Shown: piece after piece, positions 1 through 4,971 of the stretch
Layout of the letters: each line of letters starts with the position of its first letter
Numbering within the stretch: the stretch's first letter is position 1
Origin: DATJBC01 sp035515515
GTDB lineage: Bacteria > Actinomycetota > Acidimicrobiia > Acidimicrobiales > UBA8190
Assembly: GCA_035515515.1 (NCBI GenBank)
Contig: DATJBC010000211.1
Span: 1 to 5,109 of the forward strand
DNA length: 5,109 bases
Reading direction: 5' to 3'
Position numbers and translations under genes: made by a program
Notes under the pieces: generated by a model
What the model was told of the DNA's origin: nothing
Seen by the model: only the letters and a program-made list of their open reading frames with translations
The model's database searches: none

Positions 1-113
1 CGGCCGCGCCCACCACGACGGCCGCGCCCACCACGACCACCACCGCCGCCACCACGACGACGGGTGGCACGTCGACCACGGGCGCGGAGACGAGCACGAC
101 GGCCTCGGGCTGA
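1..113 (+). CDS. C-terminal tail of a Thr/Ala/Pro-rich protein (5' end outside window)
   Basis: Reading from base 3, 36 codons run to a TGA at 111-113. The peptide is almost entirely Thr, Ala, Pro, Ser and Gly (AAPTTTAAPTTTTTAATTTT, then GGTSTTGAETSTTASG). No fold or function can be read from it. Tails like this are usual at the C-terminus, or in linkers, of exported or cell-wall-associated actinobacterial proteins, so an extracytoplasmic, possibly O-mannosylated protein is a reasonable inference. All codons end in G or C except one GGT, fitting a real high-GC reading frame. The gene converges with the minus-strand oxidoreductase, leaving only 25 bp between the two stop codons. A spurious frame is possible because the DNA is low-complexity, but the strand, stop position and tight convergent spacing favour a real gene end. 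Confidence 0.55.
   Translation, partial: AAPTTTAAPTTTTTAATTTTGGTSTTGAETSTTASG
3..38 (+). repeat. Two tandem copies of an 18-bp unit encoding AAPTTT
   Basis: Bases 3-20 and 21-38 are the same 18-bp unit, differing only at the last base. Each encodes Ala-Ala-Pro-Thr-Thr-Thr, and imperfect ACC/ACG-rich sequence continues to about 60. This is a simple in-frame coding repeat of the kind that changes length by slippage. The copy number to the left of the window is unknown. Confidence 0.7.
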
Positions 114-138
114 CGGCGTCAGTCCCCGGCGAGCCCGG

Positions 139-1296
139 TCAGCGGGCCGCGTCCCCCCGTGGGGATGGCCCGAACCAGCGCTCGGTGCGCGACACGCCGA
201 ACTGCCGTTTCTCCTCTGCGATCTCGAGCGACGGCGGGCTGAAGCGTGCCGTGGGCGCAGGCCCCGACAGGAACTCGACGTCGACGCGGCCCACGGTGCC
301 GTCCCCCATCTCGACGTAGCACGTTGCGATCCCCTTGTAGGGCGGGGGCATCACACCGGACTCGATGCGGGCGACGAGGACGTCGGCGAGGGTGGCGGCC
401 TCGCCCTCGGCGATGATCCCGGCGCGTGGCACGGGGGCGCTGGTGACGTCCCCCACCGCGTAGACGTCGGGGAACCGGGTGGCGAAGGTGACGGGATCCA
501 CCGGGATCCAGCCGTCCTCGGTCAGCCCGCAGGCCTCCACCACGGGCGGTGCGCGGTGGACGGGGACGCCGAGGAACAGATCGAAGTCCAGGCTGCGGCC
601 GTCGGCGAGGTACGCGGTCTTGGTGGCGGGGTCGAGGTGGGTGACGCCGACACCCGGCCAGTAGACGATCCCCCGGTCCTCGAGCAGCGACACGATGGCC
701 GACGACGTGTCGTGGGAGATCGGTATCGGCATCGGCAGGGGCGACAGCAGGTGGATGGTGACGTCGTCGCGCACCCCACGACGGACGAGGTAGTCGTGCA
801 GCATGAAGGCGGTCTCGTTGGGGGCGGGAGGGCACTTGAAGAACGGGCCCAGCACGCCGATGACGGCGGCGCCGGAGTCGAAGTCGCCCAGGAGCCGCGC
901 CACGCGGGCGGCGCCCTCCGACGAGTAGAACTCGTGGCCCGCCTCCACGAAGCCCGGTGTCGCCCCGGGGTCGAGGTCGGCGCCGAGCGCCACGACGAGG
1001 ATGTCGGCCTGGTGGCGGCCCGCGTCGGTCACCACGGTGCGCGTCTCGGGGTCGATGGAGGTCACCCGCTCCTGGCGGAACTCGACCGACGGCTTGTCGA
1101 TGTGGCGGTAATGGCACTTCACCGACTCGAATTCGGCCAACCCGAACATGACGTCGAGCTTCTTGAAGCCGAACACGAAGGCGTCGGACTGGTCGATGAT
1201 GGTGACGCGCACCTGGTCGGCGACCGCCCGCGACAGCTTCGTGGCGAGCTCGAGCCCCCCGAAGCCCGCTCCGAGGATCACGACGTGGACGGGCAC
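139..1296 (-). CDS. FAD/NAD(P)-dependent oxidoreductase, sulfide:quinone oxidoreductase / FCSD-like
   Basis: This is a 385-aa two-dinucleotide-binding flavoprotein. The N-terminus carries the FAD Rossmann motif GAGFGG (residues 9-14). VVALGADLDPGATPG (101-115) is the usual second signature of the pyridine nucleotide-disulfide fold. FPDVYAVGDVTSAPVPRAG (275-293) is the flavin-contacting GD motif, with Asp283. FKCPPAPNE (153-161) resembles the Cys-x-x-x-Pro segment around the active cysteine of sulfide:quinone oxidoreductases and flavocytochrome c sulfide dehydrogenase, and Cys326 (IATCYVEMG) lies where those families place the partner cysteine. Likely chemistry is electron transfer from sulfide, a polysulfide or NAD(P)H to a quinone or other acceptor at the membrane face; the substrate is not determined. 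No transmembrane segment is visible. I chose the GTG at 1296 because it puts the nucleotide-binding strand directly at the N-terminus; GTG 1281 is the alternative. There is no Shine-Dalgarno, but TACCCT ends 6 nt upstream, suggesting a leaderless transcript. It is divergent from the zinc dehydrogenase. Confidence 0.9.
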   Translation of the reverse strand: MPVHVVILGAGFGGLELATKLSRAVADQVRVTIIDQSDAFVFGFKKLDVMFGLAEFESVKCHYRHIDKPSVEFRQERVTSIDPETRTVVTDAGRHQADILVVALGADLDPGATPGFVEAGHEFYSSEGAARVARLLGDFDSGAAVIGVLGPFFKCPPAPNETAFMLHDYLVRRGVRDDVTIHLLSPLPMPIPISHDTSSAIVSLLEDRGIVYWPGVGVTHLDPATKTAYLADGRSLDFDLFLGVPVHRAPPVVEACGLTEDGWIPVDPVTFATRFPDVYAVGDVTSAPVPRAGIIAEGEAATLADVLVARIESGVMPPPYKGIATCYVEMGDGTVGRVDVEFLSGPAPTARFSPPSLEIAEEKRQFGVSRTERWFGPSPRGDAAR

Positions 1297-1425
1297 CGGG
1301 ACAGGGTAGCGGCGGCGCCAGGCGCAGTCCCGCTGGCTCGCGCACCGAGAGACCACCCGCAGCGCCCGGGGGCGGCCCGACCCTCCGAGTGGCCCGCGAG
1401 GGGCTCGGGGCGATGGAATGGGCAC
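1297..1425. promoter_or_regulatory. Divergent promoter region between the flavoprotein and the zinc dehydrogenase
   Basis: These 129 bp separate two divergent start codons, so promoters for both genes should lie here. On the minus strand an actinobacterial-type -10 box, TACCCT (1308-1303, form TAnnnT), ends 6 nt before the GTG at 1296. That spacing would start transcription at or next to the start codon. The matching -35 region is poor (GGGACT, about 17 nt upstream). On the plus strand I see no convincing -10 box and no Shine-Dalgarno close to GTG 1426; the nearest G-rich run (GAGGGG, 1398-1403) is 22 nt away. No clear operator palindrome was found. Confidence 0.45.
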
Positions 1426-2439
1426 GTGCGAGCCGCCGTCCTGAGCGAAGTGCGTCCCCACCTCGAACTGGCGGAGGTCCCCGAGCCGGAGCCCGCCGCC
1501 GACGAAGCCGTCCTGGAGGTGACGGGCTGTGGAATATGCGGGAGCGACCTCCACCTGGCCAGCCAGCTGGCCCCCCCGGGGACGATCCTCGGGCACGAGA
1601 TCGCCGGTGTCGTGCGCGCCGTGGGGACGGCCGTCGACGCCGGCCGGTGGCGGCCCGGCACCGTCGTGGCGGCCAGGCCCTTCGGAGGATGTGGTCGGTG
1701 CGACCAGTGCCGGCGCGGGCGTGCCGACCACTGCGCGCAGTTCCGATTGATCGGGATGGAGCGACCTGGGGGGTTCGCCGAGCTGGTGGCCGTGCGCCAC
1801 GACGAGCTGTTCGCCCTCCCTGCTGCGGTGCGTGCCGACGAGCAACCACTGGTCGAACCGCTGGCGGTCATGTGCCGGGCATTCCGACGCGGACAGGTGT
1901 CCGCGGCTGACACCGTCGCCGTGCTGGGCGCCGGGCCCATCGGGCTGGCTGCGGTGGCATGGGCCCGCTCCCGCGGCGTCGAAGTGATCGCCGTGAGCGA
2001 GCCGTCGGCGTTGCGACGTGACCTCGCCACCCGGCTGGGAGCCAGCGCGGTGTTCGACCCCGGTGCCGAGCCGGTGGTGGCCGGCATCGCCGAGGCAACC
2101 GGCGGCGGGGCCAGCGTCGTCATCGAGTGCAGCGGGAGGCCCGGGCTCATCGAGCAGGCCATCGAGTCCGCAGCCGTCGACGGACGGGTCGTGGTCGTGG
2201 GCATCTGCCCGCAGGACGACCAGATCTTCCCGTTCTGGGCCATCTCCAAGGAGCTCGACGTGCGGTTCTCGATCTACTACGGCCGCGAGGACTTCACCGA
2301 CACCATCGAGGCACTGGCCGGGGAGCACATCGACGCCGTCGGGATGGTGACCGAGACCATCTCCCTCGACGAGCTGCCCGAGCGCTTCAGCAGGCTCGAG
2401 CGCGATCCCGACGCCGGCAAGGTGATCGTCAGACCCTGA
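1426..2439 (+). CDS. Zinc-dependent medium-chain alcohol/polyol dehydrogenase
   Basis: A 337-aa MDR-superfamily dehydrogenase of full length for the family. It should oxidise an alcohol or polyol, or reduce the carbonyl, with a nicotinamide cofactor in the cytoplasm. The GroES-like N-terminal domain carries the catalytic zinc ligands Cys38 (GCGICGSDLH), His57-Glu58 (GHEIAG) and Glu144 (VEPLAV). The structural zinc lobe is complete: Cys89, Cys92, Cys95 and Cys103 (C-x2-C-x2-C-x7-C). The Rossmann domain has GAGPIG (168-173), and the second strand ends in VSEPS with Glu192, an acidic residue that usually selects NAD over NADP. LGASAVFDP and IECSG further along are typical of the sorbitol/threonine/butanediol dehydrogenase branch, but the substrate cannot be assigned. 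GTG 1426 is the only suitable in-frame start just before the first beta strand (VRAAVLSE); a nearby ATG at 1413 is in another frame. No Shine-Dalgarno is evident. It may share regulation with the divergent flavoprotein gene. Confidence 0.93.
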   Translation: MRAAVLSEVRPHLELAEVPEPEPAADEAVLEVTGCGICGSDLHLASQLAPPGTILGHEIAGVVRAVGTAVDAGRWRPGTVVAARPFGGCGRCDQCRRGRADHCAQFRLIGMERPGGFAELVAVRHDELFALPAAVRADEQPLVEPLAVMCRAFRRGQVSAADTVAVLGAGPIGLAAVAWARSRGVEVIAVSEPSALRRDLATRLGASAVFDPGAEPVVAGIAEATGGGASVVIECSGRPGLIEQAIESAAVDGRVVVVGICPQDDQIFPFWAISKELDVRFSIYYGREDFTDTIEALAGEHIDAVGMVTETISLDELPERFSRLERDPDAGKVIVRP

Positions 2440-2772
2440 CGTCCCCGCGCCCGCGGAGACCGATGTGGCTGCTGGGGCGGCAGGTCCATCTGAGCCTGGC
2501 GCCAGCGCGCTGGGTGGGGTGGGACTCACGCCGCGAGGTCCCTCACATTTGGCGATTCCCCCCCGGGGGCGGCCGGCAGAGGCTTGAGCGCGCCGTGGGG
2601 CGTCTCGTGCCCGGCGTGCGGTGGTCATGCCGGCGCACGGAATCCACCCGTTGGCCGGGCGCGGTGAGCGACGATGTGCCCATCGGCGCACGGTGCCCAC
2701 CGTCGCCGAGGACGGGGCCTGCCCGTGCCGGAGTGCATCCGTACACAGACCGACGCTCAACAGAGGTGCGTG
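2440..2772. other. 333-bp gene-free stretch upstream of the exported repeat protein
   Basis: No frame here looks like a gene. It contains a palindrome CCCCCGGGGG (2560-2569), a possible stem GCGACG (2668-2673) with CGTCGC (2701-2706) enclosing a smaller GTGC/GCAC hairpin, and a hairpin ACGGG (2712-2716) / CCCGT (2722-2726). It presumably holds the 3' end of the dehydrogenase transcript and the promoter and leader of the next gene. I could not place a -10/-35 pair with confidence, saw no U-tract terminator, and recognised no riboswitch consensus. The ribosome binding site AGAGG (2762-2766) is at its right edge. Confidence 0.5.
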
Positions 2773-4074
2773 ATGAGCCGATCGCCAATGACACACAGCG
2801 GTCCCTTGTTGGAGGAGCCCGCGCCAGCGAGGCCCGTCGCAGCCCGGCGCAGACGGGCCCCCGTGGGTGCCGTGCTCGTCGCCGCGGCCGTGATGGCGGG
2901 ACTGGGCGTGGCCGTGGTGGCGCCCACGCCGGCCGGCGCCACCAGTGGCTGGAGCGCGCGCACGAACATCGACACGTCCGGTCTCACCGGCGCGTCGTGC
3001 CCGACGGCCTCGTCGTGCACGGCCGTGGACCCGACGGGCCGCGTCCTCACCTACAACGGCACGCACTGGTCGGCCCCGACCACCGTCGACAGCGGCACCA
3101 TGCTGAACGCGGTGTCGTGCCCCACCACGTCGTTCTGCGCGGCCGTCGACGACGCCGGCAACGCACTCGTCGACACCGGGGCCTGGTCGGCACCGTCGCT
3201 CATCGACGCCTCCAACACGATGGTGGGCCTGTCCTGCGCAAACGCGACATTCTGCGTGGCGGTGGACGAGGAGAACAACGCCCTCGTCTACGACGGAAGC
3301 ACCTGGTCGTCGCCCACCTCGATCGACTCGGCCGGCCGACAGCTCACCGCGGTGTCGTGCGCCACGGCCTCGTTCTGCGTCGCCACCGACAACAACCAGG
3401 ACGTGATCGTCTACGACGGCGCCTGGCAGCCGGCGACGCAGATCAGCGGGGCGATCGGGTTCCGGGGGGTGTCGTGCCCCACGGCGTCGTTCTGCGCGGC
3501 GGTCGACAGTGCGGGCGACGTCACCTTCTACAACGGGAGCACGTGGTCGGCGGCCTCCTTGATCGACGGCAGCAACAGGGCCCTGGCCTCGGTGTCGTGC
3601 GCCAACGCTTCGTTCTGCGCGGCGGTGGACGTTGCCGGCAACGCCCTCACCTTCGACGGGACGTCGTGGAGCTCCCCCACCATGGTCGACAGCTCCAACA
3701 CCTTCACCACCGTGTCGTGCCCGAGCTCGTCGTTTTGCGCGGCGGTGGACTCGGAAGGGTACGTCGTCACCTACGTGCCCTCCCAGCTGAGCGGCTTCCA
3801 CATCACCACCTCCTCGCCCCTGCCCGCCGCCACCCGGGGCCACGCCTACAGCGACACGCTGCACGCCACCGGCGGGCGCGCCCCCTACAGGTGGAAGCGC
3901 ATCGGACACCTGCCCCGGGGCCTCAAGCTGCACCCGAGCGGCGTGCTGTCGGGGACGCCGCAGAGCAGCGACACGCCGGGCACCTACACCTTCACCGCCC
4001 GGGCCAAGACGCACCGGGCACGGCACCACCCCGCGCAGAGCACCACCATGATCTTCACCATCACCCTGAGCTGA
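2773..4074 (+). CDS. Exported seven-repeat Cys-pair protein (probable beta-propeller) with C-terminal putative Ig domain
   Basis: A 433-aa protein with an export signal: a basic stretch (AARRRR, 23-28), a hydrophobic core (about 31-50) and a likely signal peptidase site after PAGA (about 53-56). Residues 59-336 are seven consecutive repeats of 38-41 aa, each of the form WSxPTxID...VSC(P/A)(T/N)xSFCAAVD.AGN.LTY(D/N)G. Each has a Cys-x5-Cys pair: 76/82, 116/122, 155/161, 196/202, 235/241, 276/282 and 316/322. Seven units of about 40 residues with strand-like cores suggest a seven-bladed beta-propeller with a disulfide in each blade. Residues 343-432 resemble the putative Ig (He_PIG) domain, with GHAYSDTLHATGG, PYRW, and LPRGLKL followed by SGVLSGTP and GTYTFTA. 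No catalytic residues are visible; a surface binding or adhesion role is inference only. ATG 2773 follows AGAGG by 6 nt; a GTG immediately before it is less likely. It converges with the small minus-strand gene. Confidence 0.88.
   Translation: MSRSPMTHSGPLLEEPAPARPVAARRRRAPVGAVLVAAAVMAGLGVAVVAPTPAGATSGWSARTNIDTSGLTGASCPTASSCTAVDPTGRVLTYNGTHWSAPTTVDSGTMLNAVSCPTTSFCAAVDDAGNALVDTGAWSAPSLIDASNTMVGLSCANATFCVAVDEENNALVYDGSTWSSPTSIDSAGRQLTAVSCATASFCVATDNNQDVIVYDGAWQPATQISGAIGFRGVSCPTASFCAAVDSAGDVTFYNGSTWSAASLIDGSNRALASVSCANASFCAAVDVAGNALTFDGTSWSSPTMVDSSNTFTTVSCPSSSFCAAVDSEGYVVTYVPSQLSGFHITTSSPLPAATRGHAYSDTLHATGGRAPYRWKRIGHLPRGLKLHPSGVLSGTPQSSDTPGTYTFTARAKTHRARHHPAQSTTMIFTITLS
2947..3780 (+). repeat. 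Seven in-frame coding repeats, period about 114-123 bp
   Basis: The DNA encoding residues 59-336 of the exported protein is a seven-fold repeat. The units begin near 2947, 3061, 3181, 3298, 3421, 3538 and 3661. The most conserved core is GTGTCGTGC followed about 9 nt later by TCGTTCTGCGCGGC, recurring with little change in most units. The nearly identical cores, with divergent segments between them, point to duplication of a 40-codon module. The units are abutting, coding and degenerate, so this is not a CRISPR array. Confidence 0.85.
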
Positions 4075-4257
4075 CCCCAAGGGCCGGAGCGCAATCCACC
4101 ACCCGGAGCACCATCGCCGCCTGCCGGGGCGTCGCCCGATCGGGTGCAGCGCCAGATTGGCGTCCGCCGTGTCGCCGGTGGCCGTGGCGTATCCGCTGCG
4201 GACGGGCACGGCGGGGCGACGGCTGTCGCGCCGGGAACGGTCCCGGTGGGGCGCGCT
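4075..4257. other. Convergent intergenic region with small hairpins
   Basis: These 183 bp lie between the stops of two convergent genes and contain no credible ORF. Short inverted repeats are present: CCCGATCGGG (4135-4144), CGCCA/TGGCG with a 3-nt loop (4150-4162), and the 6-bp CCGGGA/TCCCGG hairpin annotated separately. None is followed by a T-run. They may help end transcription from either side, but in DNA this GC-rich some arise by chance. Confidence 0.4.
4231..4246 (-). terminator. Candidate stem-loop terminator without a U-tract
   Basis: CCGGGA (4231-4236) and TCCCGG (4241-4246) form a perfect 6-bp stem with a 4-nt loop. It begins 11 nt past the stop codon (4258-4260) of the minus-strand small protein, where a terminator is expected. 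No T-run follows on either strand, which is common for actinobacterial hairpin terminators but weakens the call. Confidence 0.4.
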
Positions 4258-4551
4258 TCAGCACGTGCCCAGCGCCTTGGCCAGCTCGGCCCTGGCCATC
4301 GTGGACCGCCCGCGCACGTTGCGACGCTTGGCCTCTTCGTAGAGCTCGGACGGAGTCTTCGGCTCCGACGCCCCCGTACGGGTGTGCTGTGCCACGGCAA
4401 CACCCTGCTTGCCGAGTGCGGTCCATTGGGCCCTCGACATGTGGGCGATGCTCCGGTGCTTCTCGCTGGACGCCGCCTTCTTGATGTTGCGTCTCGCCGC
4501 CTGGACCCTGCTTCCGGCTCGCCACGACCTCGCTCCCTCCTGTCCCCTCAA
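4258..4551 (-). CDS. Small basic protein with Rho_N/SAP-like C-terminal motif
   Basis: With the TTG at 4551 this is 97 aa. The N-terminal half is strongly basic (AARRNIKKAASSEKHRSIAH, then the LGKQ segment) and the C-terminus, about residues 66-95, reads ELYEEAKRRNVRGRSTMARA followed by ELAKAL. That second segment is the helix-turn-helix-like pattern of Rho N-terminal or SAP motifs (LYEEAKRR.(I/V).GRSKM.K.EL..AL), which bind nucleic acid. A DNA- or RNA-binding accessory protein is likely; I cannot name the family more exactly. The start is uncertain. TTG 4551 has AGAGG 4 nt upstream and overlaps the stop of a possible upstream ORF as TTGA. A stronger AGGAGG (4541-4536) instead points to GTG 4525, which is out of frame with the conserved part by one base. 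Removing one base from the CCC run at 4506-4508 would join GTG 4525 to the conserved frame, giving a start MASRKQVQAARRNIKKA. ATG 4437 is a shorter in-frame option. Confidence 0.7.
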   Translation of the reverse strand: MRGQEGARSWRAGSRVQAARRNIKKAASSEKHRSIAHMSRAQWTALGKQGVAVAQHTRTGASEPKTPSELYEEAKRRNVRGRSTMARAELAKALGTC

Positions 4552-4784
4552 CCCGCCTCTGCCAGCGGTCCGCCTTGGGCCGGTGCTCCCTCCGACCAGG
4601 GGAGCAGCGTCCGAGGCTCGTCGTCGAACGGGGCCCGTGCGTGGACCGCGTGCACGTCGACCCGCAGGGCCACGGCGAGTAGGTGAACGCCGCCGAACAG
4701 CCTGTCGAGGAGCGACTCGGCCGACGGCCTGCGCGAGGCCGTCACGCCGGGCTCGGGGATCGACCGCGACCGGGCCCGGGGCAT
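4548..4784 (-). CDS. Possible small hypothetical ORF upstream of the basic protein
   Basis: A minus-strand frame ending in TGA at 4548-4550 encodes a protein-like stretch, SAESLLDRLFGGVHLLAVAL then RVDVHAVHARAPFDDEPRTL. Across the last 57 codons I count GC at third positions near 80% and at second positions near 50%, the pattern of a real high-GC coding frame. Its stop overlaps the TTG start of the next gene as TTGA, typical of translational coupling. The 5' end is not settled: ATG 4784 gives 78 aa and GTG 4745 gives 65 aa, neither with a Shine-Dalgarno. I do not recognise a family. It overlaps the plus-strand fragment at 4687-4857 head-on, so at most part of each can be genuine. It could be the remains of a larger gene. 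Confidence 0.35.
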   Translation of the reverse strand: MPRARSRSIPEPGVTASRRPSAESLLDRLFGGVHLLAVALRVDVHAVHARAPFDDEPRTLLPWSEGAPAQGGPLAEAG

Positions 4785-4857
4785 GGACGAGCCGCTGCAG
4801 GACGACGTCCGGGAGCTGCGCGCCGTCGTGGGTTTGGAAGAACGCGAGCCGAGTTGA
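4687..4857 (+). pseudogene. Possible 3' fragment of a plus-strand gene, start missing
   Basis: The frame from 4687 to the TGA at 4855-4857 has G or C at the third position in the first 48 codons without exception and 52 of 56 overall, with second-position GC near 54%. It encodes a charged, helix-like end: GSGIDRDRARGMDEPLQDDV, then RELRAVVGLEEREPS. No start codon lies between the TGA at 4684 and the ATG at 4782, and that ATG would leave only 24 codons. The simplest reading is the 3' remnant of a gene that lost its 5' part, or a gene broken by a frameshift near 4684. A GTG at 4683 in the neighbouring frame (VNAAEQPVEERLG) could be a displaced beginning. No family is recognised. Confidence 0.3.
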
Positions 4858-4911
4858 CGGTGGGTCCACGGTGGCTCTTGCGCGTGGCGGCCTGCGCACG
4901 GCGGCCTCGGG

Positions 4912-4936
4912 GAGTCACACGCCGGGATACGGGTAT
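4912..4936 (+). promoter_or_regulatory. Candidate SigB-type (general stress sigma) promoter of the CsbD gene
   Basis: GAGTC (4912-4916), a 14-bp spacer and GGGTAT (4931-4936) match the GNNTN-N14-16-GGGTA(C/T) form I recall for Streptomyces SigB-type sigma factors. Transcription would begin near 4943-4945, giving a leader of roughly 28 nt that contains the ribosome binding site AGGAG (4958-4962). The fit with a CsbD-family gene, first known from the Bacillus subtilis SigB regulon, supports the call. The -35 element is short, so GGGTAT carries most of the weight. Confidence 0.55.
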
Positions 4937-4971
4937 AGCGGAGGCGTCCCTCGAGACAGGAGTGCTCAATC

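Noticed and set aside
64..1425. Plus-strand open frame running into the zinc dehydrogenase, suggesting an N-terminal fusion
   Set aside because: It is antisense to the flavoprotein gene, has no domain signature, and the dehydrogenase has a natural N-terminus at GTG 1426.
2445..2456. CCGCG-CC-CGCGG inverted repeat just after the dehydrogenase stop as a terminator
   Set aside because: The loop would be only two bases and no T-run follows, so it is not a convincing terminator.
2947..3780. Regularly spaced repeats resembling a CRISPR array
   Set aside because: The ~120-bp period, lack of distinct spacers, in-frame coding and degenerate repeat cores identify protein-domain repeats.
4141..4165. 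Hairpin region CGCCA-GAT-TGGCG considered as part of a tRNA or attachment site
   Set aside because: No T-arm consensus (GGTTCGAATCC-like), no cloverleaf, and no integrase or direct-repeat partner in the window.
139..4209. A minus-strand frame that stays open for over 4 kb and could be read as a giant protein
   Set aside because: Only its last part (1296-139) has recognisable motifs. The rest is antisense to the dehydrogenase and the exported protein and consists of Arg/Gly/Ala/His-rich text typical of an antisense frame lacking stops in GC-rich DNA.
2127..4484. Long plus-strand open frame across the dehydrogenase end, the intergenic region and the exported protein
   Set aside because: It is in a different frame from both clear genes and encodes His/Arg-rich low-information sequence; the repeats of the exported protein force its repetitive look.
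4857..4907. Direct repeats ACGGTGG (4857 and 4868, 11 bp apart) and GGCGGCCT (4886 and 4900, 14 bp apart) upstream of the csbD promoter
   Set aside because: They are short, built from common GC-rich words, and match no known operator. Helical-turn spacing of the first pair is suggestive, but chance is likely.
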